Part shown: piece after piece, positions 8,258-16,398 of the stretch
How positions within the stretch are numbered: the stretch's first letter is position 1
How the letters are laid out: each line of letters begins with the position of its first letter
Position numbers and translations under genes: made by a program
Notes under the pieces: generated by a model
The model's input: only the letters and a program-made list of their open reading frames with translations
Told to the model about the DNA's origin: nothing
Databases searched by the model: none
Origin: Microbulbifer litoralis
Lineage (GTDB): Bacteria; Pseudomonadota; Gammaproteobacteria; Pseudomonadales; Cellvibrionaceae
DNA: 64,000 bases
Direction of reading: 5' to 3'
Assembly: GCF_023634065.1 (NCBI RefSeq)
Contig: NZ_JALKCV010000003.1
Span: 1 to 64,000, forward strand

Positions 8258-10165
8258 ATGTCTACTCTCAATCAAGATCAACGCATGATCCAAGTCGATA
8301 CCCCAATCGGCAAGGACGCTCTCATCGCGACCACGCTCCAGGGCGAAGAGCATGTGTCAAAGCTCTTCTGCTACCAGGCGGAACTGCTCTCCGACAACCA
8401 TGCCGTCACCCAGCAGGACATTGTCGGCAAGGTGATGACATTTACCGTCCATCACGCCGAGAAGCCGCGTCATATCAGCGGTTATGTGACCAACTTCTCA
8501 ATGCACGATGTGAATGGCGAGGGGATGCGCAGCTACAGCGCGGTCATTCATCCCGGCCTCTGGTTTACCACCCTGGGTGGCAAGAACCGGGTCTTCGAAA
8601 AGAAATCGGCCAAACAGATCCTGGAGGAGGTACTGGGCGAGTACAGCAAGGTAGTCAAGCTGTCGCTGAAGCTCAACGCCGAGTATCTGCCGCGGGAATA
8701 CTGCGTACAGTTCGATGAGAGTGACTTCCAGTTCATCAACCGGCTGATGGCCGAAGAGGGCATCGCCTACTACTTCAAACACTCCGACGGGGACCACGAA
8801 CTGGTTCTCTGTGACGATCCGCAGGATTTCTACGACTGTGAGTCGGACAAGATCGAATACGATGGCGGTGGTAGCCACCCCACAAAAAATACCGTCAGCC
8901 GCTGGAAGCGCAACTTCAATTTCCACGGTGGCGGCTTTGAATTCAAGGATTACAGCGAGTTCACGGCCACCAAGGACAACAAGCAGCAGGTAAACACCAC
9001 CAGCAAGCTGAACGATGTATCCAGTTACATTCGCAGCCTCTACGGCCTGAACCATTTCGAGGCCGACGGCGAGCACAAGCACAAGTTCAAGGACAGCTAC
9101 CACAAGGCGCTGGCGGAACGCGCCATGGAGGCGCAGGAGTCACTGTTCGATATCGCCCACGGCCGCAGTGATTGTCCCGGGTTCGCAGCCGGTGGACGAT
9201 TCGACTTCGACCACACGCTGACAACAGAGAAAGGCAAGTACCTGCTGACATCGGTACAGATGACGGTAACCGACAGCAACAGCGAGGAAACCCATTTCCA
9301 CAACACCTTTACCTGTGTCCCGGCCAAGGCCATGCCGCGTCCGGACCCGTGCTCCTGCAGCAATCGCATTCACGCCCCGCAGGTTGCCAAGGTACAGGAA
9401 GTCAAGGCCACGGCTGCCGACGGATCCCAGGATCCCTACACACAGGTCAAGGTCAAATTCCCCTGGAACTCCGCACAGAACAGCTGCTGGATGCGGGTGA
9501 TGCAGTCCTTTGCCGGCAAGAACTGGGGCGCCAACTTTGTCCCGCGCGTGGGCCAGGAAGTGGTGGTCAGCTATATCAATGGCGACCCGGACCGGCCCCT
9601 GATCACCGGCGCCGTCTACAACGGTGACAACCCGGGCCCCAACTATACGGCTACCCAGAGCGGCTGGAAGACGGAGTACGAGGGTAGCAAGTTCAACGAA
9701 CTTCGCTTTGATGACAAGGGCGGCAAGGAAGAGATCTACATGGAGGCCGGCAAGGACCACAATTTCGTGATCCACAATGACCAGACCGGCAAGATCGAAA
9801 ACAAGCAGACCCTGGAGATCAAGCAGGATCGCTGTGTCACCGTTACCGACGGCAGTGAAAATGTGACCATCGCCAAGGGCGATCAGGTCGTCAATATCGA
9901 TAAAGGCAACCAGAAGACCACCCTCGGTGCCGGCGACCACACCCTGAAGATCAGCCAGGGGAAACAGACCACTGACGCCATGGGGGCCATCAAAATCACC
10001 TCCAATACCTCTATCGAGCTGAAGGTCGGCAGCAGCAGCATCAAACTCAGCCCGAGTGGTATAACCATCAAGGGTATGACCCTGTCGTGCAAGGGCGACG
10101 GCAAAGCCGAAGTCAAGGGTGGCGGTATGCTGACCCTGAAGGGCGGCGTTACCATGATCAATTGA
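8258..10165 (+). CDS. vgrG: VgrG (TssI), T6SS spike protein
   Basis: The 635-residue protein has the full VgrG plan: N-terminal gp27-like part (about 1-370, with phage late-control-like segments VSKLFCYQAELLS and EGIAYYFKHSDGDH), the gp5 OB-fold (about 390-470, with PRVGQEVVVSYINGDPDRPLITGAVYN), and a C-terminal repetitive beta-needle ending GGGMLTLKGGVTMIN. There is no extra effector domain beyond the needle. The start at 8258 has GGGGCTGGG just upstream. It heads a rightward module with a small adaptor-like gene, PAAR and lipase, so cargo is probably loaded through the PAAR tip. Confidence 0.97.
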   Translation: MSTLNQDQRMIQVDTPIGKDALIATTLQGEEHVSKLFCYQAELLSDNHAVTQQDIVGKVMTFTVHHAEKPRHISGYVTNFSMHDVNGEGMRSYSAVIHPGLWFTTLGGKNRVFEKKSAKQILEEVLGEYSKVVKLSLKLNAEYLPREYCVQFDESDFQFINRLMAEEGIAYYFKHSDGDHELVLCDDPQDFYDCESDKIEYDGGGSHPTKNTVSRWKRNFNFHGGGFEFKDYSEFTATKDNKQQVNTTSKLNDVSSYIRSLYGLNHFEADGEHKHKFKDSYHKALAERAMEAQESLFDIAHGRSDCPGFAAGGRFDFDHTLTTEKGKYLLTSVQMTVTDSNSEETHFHNTFTCVPAKAMPRPDPCSCSNRIHAPQVAKVQEVKATAADGSQDPYTQVKVKFPWNSAQNSCWMRVMQSFAGKNWGANFVPRVGQEVVVSYINGDPDRPLITGAVYNGDNPGPNYTATQSGWKTEYEGSKFNELRFDDKGGKEEIYMEAGKDHNFVIHNDQTGKIENKQTLEIKQDRCVTVTDGSENVTIAKGDQVVNIDKGNQKTTLGAGDHTLKISQGKQTTDAMGAIKITSNTSIELKVGSSSIKLSPSGITIKGMTLSCKGDGKAEVKGGGMLTLKGGVTMIN

Positions 10166-10175
10166 TGGAGTAGTG

Positions 10176-10754
10176 ATGACCGACCTGGTAAAAGTCCAAG
10201 CGATAACCGCCGCCGAACTGCTCGAACATTTTGAGGTCAGCGATGAGGCAGAAGAGCACCTGGTGCCGGACACGGCTCCGGAAGTCAGCATCGACAAACT
10301 GATGGAAGCCGGCCTCTACGCGGACGCAATCAAACTGCTTGCCCACGGCCTGCCCAAACGCGAGGCCGTCTGGTGGGCCTGCCTGTCTGCCCGCGACATA
10401 CAGAATCCACAGACCGACGAGGACAACGTCAATGCGTTGATCGCCGCGGAGTCCTGGGTCAAGAAACCCGGTGAAGAGATCCGGCTACGCTGCAAGGCGC
10501 TGGCGGAGAAGACCAAGCACAAGACACCGGCAAGCTGGGCCGCAACGGCCGCCAGCTGGTGTCACGGCAGCCTGGCAAAAGAGGGGGAGCCCCCTATAGA
10601 GCCACCGGAGCACCTCTATGCCCACGCTGTGGCCGGCGCCGTCAACCTGGCGGCCGTATATTCGGATCCGGTAAATCCGGACAAACAATTTACTCGCTAC
10701 CTGGAGCAGGGCCTGAACCTGGCCCGGGGCGGCAACGGCAAAATCGAGGCCTAG
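10176..10754 (+). CDS. VgrG/PAAR-associated protein of unknown function (DUF6931-like)
   Basis: The 192-residue product has no signal peptide or membrane segment. It has a helical, Ala/Glu-rich sequence with a WWACLSARD motif and a C-terminal HAVAGAVNLAAVYSDP segment. I recognise it as the type of small protein often encoded between vgrG and PAAR (annotated DUF6931 as far as I recall). The ATG at 10176 follows GGAG by five bases; a GTG one codon earlier is possible. The position, 10 bases after vgrG and 3 before PAAR, suggests a cytosolic adaptor or chaperone for spike or effector loading, which is inference. Confidence 0.7.
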   Translation: MTDLVKVQAITAAELLEHFEVSDEAEEHLVPDTAPEVSIDKLMEAGLYADAIKLLAHGLPKREAVWWACLSARDIQNPQTDEDNVNALIAAESWVKKPGEEIRLRCKALAEKTKHKTPASWAATAASWCHGSLAKEGEPPIEPPEHLYAHAVAGAVNLAAVYSDPVNPDKQFTRYLEQGLNLARGGNGKIEA

Positions 10755-10757
10755 ACC

Positions 10758-11048
10758 ATGGGAAAACCCGCATCGCGCATCACCGATATGCATGTCTGCC
10801 CGATGGTAACCGGCACCGTCCCCCATGTGGGAGGTCCAATCGTCAGCCCGGGCGGACCGACAGTCCTTATCGGCAGCATGCCATCGGCCACTGTCGGCAG
10901 CACCTGCACCTGCGTCGGGCCGCCCGACACGATTGCCATGGGCAGCACCACCGTGATGATTCAGGGCAAGCCCGCGGCGCGGATGGGGGATAGCACGGCG
11001 CATGGTGGGAAGATTGTGGTTGGGTGTCCAACCGTACTTATAGGATAG
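10758..11048 (+). CDS. PAAR-domain spike tip protein
   Basis: The 96-residue stand-alone PAAR protein begins MGKPASRITDMHVCPM. It has repeated G-G-P-[IV]-[LV] and P-A-A-R-MGD motifs, and Cys/His residues (CTCV, GDSTAHGG) suited to the metal site at the cone tip. It would sharpen the VgrG spike and bridge to the effector encoded just downstream. It lies within the vgrG operon. Base composition drops sharply after its end. Confidence 0.95.
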   Translation: MGKPASRITDMHVCPMVTGTVPHVGGPIVSPGGPTVLIGSMPSATVGSTCTCVGPPDTIAMGSTTVMIQGKPAARMGDSTAHGGKIVVGCPTVLIG

Positions 11049-11059
11049 GAGGTTGAGTA

Positions 11060-11545
11060 TTGAGATATCTTTATCTCCCAATCACTGCTCTTTTAATAGT
11101 CATAGTAAATACAGGCTTCGCGATGTCACTTATCAAGACGAAAGAGGTTGACGCCGTTCTATTCTCGGAAATGTCGGGAATTATTACATATAACGGTGAA
11201 CCTGCAGAGGATGTAGTTTTAGATCTTTCGGTCAAATGGAATGAAGACCAAAGTGTAAATCAAAAATTGCGCACAAACTCTAAAGGTGAATTTTCAATAC
11301 CAAAAATAGAAAAACGTATTGAAACATCACCGCTCGTCCAACTTGTAATCAGTCAAACAATTGTCGCCACGTACAAAGGCGTATCATATGACTTATGGAT
11401 TCGAAGCAAACGCGACACCAATGAATACACAGAAACCGAAGGAAAACCAAAAAATTTTCGTTGCGAGCTAACCGACCCACTTATCAGGATAGAAGTAGAA
11501 AGTGGACAGCTTGGAACCCCGTGTAAATGGGAAATTGCCGACTAA
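11060..11545 (+). CDS. exported DUF6795-like protein, candidate immunity protein for the lipase
   Basis: The 161-residue product starts at TTG 11060, supported by GGAGG seven bases upstream. It has a hydrophobic signal peptide (about 1-21, ending in GFA). The mature part reads as one Ig-like domain, with MSGIITYNGEP and a W...T...G-[EK]-F-S-IP pattern resembling DUF6795/carboxypeptidase-regulatory-like folds. GC content is near 40 percent, well below the vgrG side. An exported protein next to a phospholipase-type effector fits a periplasmic immunity role, but this is inferred from position. It could instead be an effector-folding accessory. Confidence 0.65.
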   Translation: MRYLYLPITALLIVIVNTGFAMSLIKTKEVDAVLFSEMSGIITYNGEPAEDVVLDLSVKWNEDQSVNQKLRTNSKGEFSIPKIEKRIETSPLVQLVISQTIVATYKGVSYDLWIRSKRDTNEYTETEGKPKNFRCELTDPLIRIEVESGQLGTPCKWEIAD

Positions 11546-11556
11546 GGATTAGTGCC

Positions 11557-12732
11557 ATGAATAGACTATCTCCTCTAACTGCTGCCGAACTTGCCCAAGG
11601 GGTATACGATGTCCAGGATGACATGCAGCTAAAACTTTTCATGATGCGTCCGGAATTTGCATCAGACAACAGTAGCAAACAGCATCTCGAAGCCAATGTT
11701 GGCGGGCATCTTATCAGACATGCGGTAGATGGCTTCGGAGTCTGTGCAGCCGGAGGTCAAGGCTACGAAAACGACCTCTTTCTTATGTTTCGAGGGTCCA
11801 CCAGTGCCAACAACGGAGCTGACTGGGTCAGTAACTTTAAAATTGGCCTTGGTTTCACCAGTGCCGGACGCCCGGCTCATTTAGGGTTTCTTAATATCTT
11901 CCGCAGCATGACGGATGATATTGAAAGCTTTTTATCCAGGCAGACAGGTTTTACCGGAACAGTCCACTGCATTGGTCACAGTTTAGGCGGTGCTGTCGCG
12001 AGCCTGGCCGCCGAGTGGATCCGCAGCACCAAAAATTTCGCTAATGTAAAGCTCTACACGTTTGGTGCTCCCAAGCCAGGAATGAGCCTTTTTTCTTCAG
12101 CGATCACCTCTGGACTTGGAACGGAAAGTATTCACAGGGTCTATAACGCTACGGACCCGGTGCCGATGATACCCCTGTTTCCATTTGTGCATCCACCACA
12201 CAGGGATTATGGTCATTTCATCTCTTCCAGTCAGAGTATCTTATCTGCTGAAGCTCATGATATGGGGTTGTACAAGAACAAGGTCGAAGGGCTGGATTGG
12301 CCCGACCTGAAGAGAATGCCACCGCAATTTACGACTGAAAATGCTATCGAAGAGTGGCTTAGCTCTAACATAAAGGTAGACCCAAACAGCTCCAGAACTT
12401 GGGAGTGGCTCAATGAAGCCCTGATCTATATTCTCAAAAAGACCCTTAACTTTTCCCTAACTGTGGCCCAGTCAGGGATAGTCGGCCTTGTCACGGTGGC
12501 CGACAAGCTGGCTTGGATTCTTGCCGGGGCGAAAGATATGATTATCGGTGCTTGGGAAGGATCAAAGTGGGTTCTCCGGTTTATCAGAAGGGCCATGGAA
12601 GCCCTCGGCATGGCCGTAACCGTAAGTCTGAAAGATCTCACCCAGACCTTGATTCGCAACGTTATCGAAAGGCTTATGCGAAGAACACTGGAAGTCGCTA
12701 GACGAGCCGTTCAGATCATATCAAGAGATTAA
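11557..12732 (+). CDS. class-3 lipase, probable T6SS phospholipase effector (Tle type)
   Basis: The 391-residue protein starts at ATG 11557, after AAGGA at 8 bases. It contains a lipase class-3 domain: oxyanion FRGST, nucleophile elbow GHSLGG (Ser142), Asp200 in NATDPVP, and probable His220 in HRDYGHF. The C-terminal 130 residues are helical and amphipathic, rich in Trp, Leu and Arg, and may act on membranes. No signal peptide is present, as expected for spike-delivered cargo. It sits after PAAR and the exported DUF6795-like gene. Placing it in a numbered Tle family would need an alignment; the class-3 fold recalls Tle2. Confidence 0.88.
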   Translation: MNRLSPLTAAELAQGVYDVQDDMQLKLFMMRPEFASDNSSKQHLEANVGGHLIRHAVDGFGVCAAGGQGYENDLFLMFRGSTSANNGADWVSNFKIGLGFTSAGRPAHLGFLNIFRSMTDDIESFLSRQTGFTGTVHCIGHSLGGAVASLAAEWIRSTKNFANVKLYTFGAPKPGMSLFSSAITSGLGTESIHRVYNATDPVPMIPLFPFVHPPHRDYGHFISSSQSILSAEAHDMGLYKNKVEGLDWPDLKRMPPQFTTENAIEEWLSSNIKVDPNSSRTWEWLNEALIYILKKTLNFSLTVAQSGIVGLVTVADKLAWILAGAKDMIIGAWEGSKWVLRFIRRAMEALGMAVTVSLKDLTQTLIRNVIERLMRRTLEVARRAVQIISRD

Positions 12733-12749
12733 ATGGTTGATCCAGGGTT

Positions 12750-12790
12750 GACCTGACAGAGTCAACTGACAATTATTGTTCTGTCAGGTC
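12750..12790. repeat. 11-bp perfect inverted repeat after the lipase gene
   Basis: GACCTGACAGA at 12750-12760 is mirrored at 12780-12790 around a 19-base AT-rich loop. No T tract follows, so it is not a typical terminator. It separates the lipase gene from the membrane-protein gene. Confidence 0.45.
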
Positions 12791-12863
12791 GAGCCTGAGC
12801 CCAGTAATATAAGTCGGCATATCCAGCCGGTCTCAAGCAATCCTTCACCAGCGCCAGCAAACG

Positions 12864-13577
12864 ATGCCGGATATAGCCTCACTAATTCCAATCTTATCAG
12901 CATGCGCCCTGCTGGCTTTGGCAATTGATTGCTACGCTACCGCAAAGCAGGCACAAGGTTCAGGTAACCCCGTTTCCCCCGAAGGCCGTCTCAGTGATTT
13001 TGTCTTTTTCACACCATTTATTGCACTTTATTACCACGATGAGTTCTGGCTCAGTTTACTCTTCACTTTACCGCTTATTCTGGTCACCGTTGCTGCACAG
13101 GCCTTTCTCCGACAAAAAAGCTGGTTAAAGGGCCCTTCGGAAGTATGGGTAATGATACCCGGCCCCTACCTTCTGACCACAATCGGCTATTTCATGTTCT
13201 TCCGTGAGGGAATCCTGGCAGATCCCCCGCCGGATCCGGCTATCGAAATTTCCGGGAAAGCCGGTGATTCCAGTTGGCTGGATTTCTGGCCCTATGCTGT
13301 GGGACTGGCTCTTTTCCTTCTCACGATCGCCGCCAGGCGGACTGACAGTATCTGCCTGGGGCACTTATTTTTTATTCCCGCCATTACCATCCTGCCTTTC
13401 TTTACCGATCATTACTGGTGGACCATGCTTTCGGGATTCGTTTTGTTTCTCGTTTGTGTACATCGAATGTTCAAGGTCATGAACAGCGATCATATCAGTG
13501 CCGCGTCTATCATGAGTGGATATTTTTATATGATGGCGGCATTCGGCAGCCTTGTTGTTTACGCAATTTTCTACTAG
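12864..13577 (+). CDS. multi-pass inner-membrane protein of unknown function at the end of the effector module
   Basis: The 237-residue protein is almost entirely hydrophobic, with about seven or eight predicted membrane helices (for example residues 6-24, 62-82, 96-112, 144-160 and 166-185). A loop rich in Pro and Asp (about 116-128) separates the two halves. I do not recognise a family. The ribosome site is weak. It lies 131 bases after the lipase gene, beyond an inverted repeat, and before a strong hairpin. Position suggests a second candidate for lipase immunity or membrane repair, but it may be unrelated. Confidence 0.6.
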   Translation: MPDIASLIPILSACALLALAIDCYATAKQAQGSGNPVSPEGRLSDFVFFTPFIALYYHDEFWLSLLFTLPLILVTVAAQAFLRQKSWLKGPSEVWVMIPGPYLLTTIGYFMFFREGILADPPPDPAIEISGKAGDSSWLDFWPYAVGLALFLLTIAARRTDSICLGHLFFIPAITILPFFTDHYWWTMLSGFVLFLVCVHRMFKVMNSDHISAASIMSGYFYMMAAFGSLVVYAIFY

Positions 13578-13583
13578 AGAGAC

Positions 13584-13611
13584 AGAACACCCGGCTATTG
13601 CCGGGTGTTCT
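13584..13611. terminator. strong hairpin between convergent gene blocks
   Basis: A 12-bp perfect stem (AGAACACCCGGC and its complement) with a TATT loop lies 7 bases after the membrane-protein stop. It is 100 bases downstream of the tssH stop on the other strand. There is no clear T run on either side; it probably serves as a bidirectional terminator. Confidence 0.55.
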
Positions 13612-13646
13612 CTGGGGGAAGTAACTCGAATACTTGAGTCTTTGGC

Positions 13647-13667
13647 GGTGCGCACGGCGCACCCTAC
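13647..13667 (-). repeat. 21-bp dispersed repeat GTAGGGTGCGCC..., copy 1
   Basis: The reverse complement matches exactly the 21-base elements at 48760-48780 and 63618-63638. The core GGTGCGC..GCGCACC is itself palindromic. All copies lie between genes, as expected of REP-like elements. Confidence 0.7.
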
Positions 13668-13711
13668 ATGGTAGGCCGCCACCAATGTGACGGCCATGGC
13701 CTTATCGGGTT

Positions 13712-16369
13712 TCAAGTGACCTGGTAGCTGAACTCCCCTTCCTCTGTGGCGCCGATATGAATCGCTGAGACTTCCTCGCCCCTCGCCATCCTGTCCAGGC
13801 ATTCACTCGCCAGGGAGGGCAGCAGGGTACGGTTTAGGATCACCTCGATGTTGCGCGCACCGGTATCCGATTCCTGGCAGCGGGCGACGATATTGATCAG
13901 GACATCGTCGTCGTAGCTGAAGTCGGCACCGTAGTGTTCCTTCACCCGCTTCTCGATACGGCGCATATTGATTTTGCAGATTTCCACCATGTTCTCATCG
14001 TCCAATGGGTAATAGGCAATCACATTGGCACGGCCCAGGAAGGCGGGTTTGAACTTCTGCAGCAGGTGCGGGCGGATGTTGTCCATCAGTACATCCGGCT
14101 CCGGTTTCTCCTCGACCTGGTCGAAAATTGCCCGAATGGCATCCTCACCGGCATTGGAGGTCATGATAATAACCGTATTCTTGAAGTCGATATCGCGGCC
14201 TTCACCATCCTTGATACGCCCCTTGTCGAACAGGTTGTAGAAAATATCCTGTACACCCGGGTGTGCCTTTTCCATTTCATCCAGCAGTATCACCGAATAG
14301 GGTTTACGGCGCGCGGCTTCGGTCAGTACGCCACCCTCGCCGTAGCCCACGTAGCCGGGGGGCGAGCCGAGGAGCATCGAGACTTTGTGCTCTTCCTTGA
14401 ACTCGGCCATGCTGATGGTGGTGATATTCTGCTCGCCACCGAACAGTTCATCTGCCAGTGCCAGCGCGGTCTCGGTTTTGCCGACACCACTGGTGCCGCA
14501 GAACATGAATACCCCGACGGGTTTGCGCGGATCGGTCAGCCCGGCGCGGGAAGTGCGGATAGCCTGCGCCACTGCCTCGGTCACATGGGGCTGGCCGATA
14601 ACGCGGCGATTCAACCGCTCCGCCAGGCTCTGCACAGCGACGATTTCGTCGCTGACCATCTTGCCCACGGGAATCCCCGTCCAGTTGGCAATCACCTCCG
14701 CGATGGACTGTTCATCCACGGCCGGCTGCATCAGCGGCGTCTCTCCCTGCACTTCCTGTAACTGCCCGTGCAGTGACTGCAGCTGCGCTTTCAGGTCTGC
14801 CATTGCAGCTTCATCGGGTGCTTCGCCGGCGAGTTGCTGTTGAAACGTCTCGTCGATCTGGTCGCGCAGGCTGTGAATCTGCCCGATCAGTTCGGACTCC
14901 TGCTGTTGCTGGCCCTGCAATGTTTCGAGGCGCTGTTCGGCTTGCGTTTTCTCTTCGGACAATGCCTGCAGCTGTTCCTCATGCGCACCACTGGCGGCAT
15001 TCTCTCGCTGCAGTTTTTCGATAGTAGTGCTCGCCCGGGCAATAATGCGCTGCGCGTCTTCGATAGCGCCCGGTGTTGCGGACTGGGCCAGGGCGACGCG
15101 GGCACAGGCGGTATCCAGCAGGCTGACGGACTTGTCCGGCAGCTGGCGGCCCGGAATATAGCGGTGGGACAGTTTGACCGATGCGACCACAGCCTCATCG
15201 AGAATCCGTACTCGGTGGTGTTCTTCGAGCGTGGTGGCAATGCCACGCATCATATCGATGGCCTTGTCTTCAGCGGGCTCCTCCACTTTGACCACCTGGA
15301 AGCGGCGTGTCAGTGCCGGATCGCGCTCGAAGTATTTCTTGTATTCCGCCCAGGTAGTGGCGGCGACGGTGCGCAGTTCACCGCGGGCCAGCGCGGGTTT
15401 CAGCAGGTTCGCGGCGTCGCCCTGCCCCTCCTTGCCGCCAGCGCCGATCATGGTGTGCGCCTCGTCGATAAACAGGATGATCGGTGTCGCGGACGCGCGC
15501 ACTTCCTCAATCACCGACTTCAGGCGATTCTCGAACTCACCCTTGACGCTGGCACCGGCCTGCAGCAATCCGAGATCCAGCGTGCGTACAGCCACATCCC
15601 GCAGCGGCGCGGGCACGTCGCCGCTGGCGATGCGCAACGCGAAGCCCTCCACGACGGCTGTCTTGCCGACGCCGGCTTCACCGGTCAGTATCGGGTTGTT
15701 CTGGCGGCGGCGCGTCAGGATATCGATACACTGGCGGATTTCGTCGTCGCGTCCCAGTACCGGGTCGATTTCGCCATTGCGCGCCCGCTCGGTCAGGTTG
15801 ACCGTGTACTTGTCCAGTGCCGGGGCCTTGCTCGCAGCAGCGGCGACAGCCGCAGCCCCTTCATCTCCGGAGGCGGCGCCAAGGTGGCTCGACTCACCGC
15901 TCTGGCCATACATGGCGCGGGCCGTTTCGCGGATGGATTCCGGGGCGATGCTTTTCAACTCCGGGCAGGATTCCAGCAACTGGCGCCGCGAGGTCTCGTC
16001 CAGCAACAGCGCCGCCAGCAGGTGACCGGAACTGATGGCGCGGTGGCCGTAGTCGATAGACGCCAGCATCCAGGCATTCTTGGCCCCCTCGACAATGGAC
16101 GGGGACAGCGCCGCCGGCCTGCTGCTGCCGGACTTGAACTTGGCGATGGTGGTCGCGAGCTGCTTGGCCAGGCTGGAGGGATTGGCATCGTGCTTTTCCA
16201 GCAGGTGGTAGAGATCGGTATCCGACTGGTCGAGCAATTTCAACAACCAGTGCTCCAGCTCCACGTTGTACTGGCTCTGGGCCAGGCACAGACCGGCGGC
16301 CCCTTCGAGGGAGTCGCGCATGTGCGGTGTCATGGTATCCACCAGCCGCTTGAGATCGATGTTGATCAT
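13712..16369 (-). CDS. tssH: TssH (ClpV), sheath-disassembly AAA+ ATPase
   Basis: The 885-residue protein shows the ClpV architecture: an N-terminal Clp-N repeat domain (about 1-160), first AAA+ module with Walker A GEAGVGKT at 230-237, a middle coiled coil rich in Gln/Glu (about 440-540), second AAA+ with GTSGVGKTE at about 625-633, and a C-terminal D2-small domain. It unfolds contracted TssB/TssC sheath to recycle subunits in the cytosol. It is the last gene of T6SS block B, 29 bases after tssG. Confidence 0.96.
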   Translation of the reverse strand: MINIDLKRLVDTMTPHMRDSLEGAAGLCLAQSQYNVELEHWLLKLLDQSDTDLYHLLEKHDANPSSLAKQLATTIAKFKSGSSRPAALSPSIVEGAKNAWMLASIDYGHRAISSGHLLAALLLDETSRRQLLESCPELKSIAPESIRETARAMYGQSGESSHLGAASGDEGAAAVAAAASKAPALDKYTVNLTERARNGEIDPVLGRDDEIRQCIDILTRRRQNNPILTGEAGVGKTAVVEGFALRIASGDVPAPLRDVAVRTLDLGLLQAGASVKGEFENRLKSVIEEVRASATPIILFIDEAHTMIGAGGKEGQGDAANLLKPALARGELRTVAATTWAEYKKYFERDPALTRRFQVVKVEEPAEDKAIDMMRGIATTLEEHHRVRILDEAVVASVKLSHRYIPGRQLPDKSVSLLDTACARVALAQSATPGAIEDAQRIIARASTTIEKLQRENAASGAHEEQLQALSEEKTQAEQRLETLQGQQQQESELIGQIHSLRDQIDETFQQQLAGEAPDEAAMADLKAQLQSLHGQLQEVQGETPLMQPAVDEQSIAEVIANWTGIPVGKMVSDEIVAVQSLAERLNRRVIGQPHVTEAVAQAIRTSRAGLTDPRKPVGVFMFCGTSGVGKTETALALADELFGGEQNITTISMAEFKEEHKVSMLLGSPPGYVGYGEGGVLTEAARRKPYSVILLDEMEKAHPGVQDIFYNLFDKGRIKDGEGRDIDFKNTVIIMTSNAGEDAIRAIFDQVEEKPEPDVLMDNIRPHLLQKFKPAFLGRANVIAYYPLDDENMVEICKINMRRIEKRVKEHYGADFSYDDDVLINIVARCQESDTGARNIEVILNRTLLPSLASECLDRMARGEEVSAIHIGATEEGEFSYQVT

Positions 16370-16398
16370 GGAAAAATTCCTTTTCAGGGTTGTGAAAA

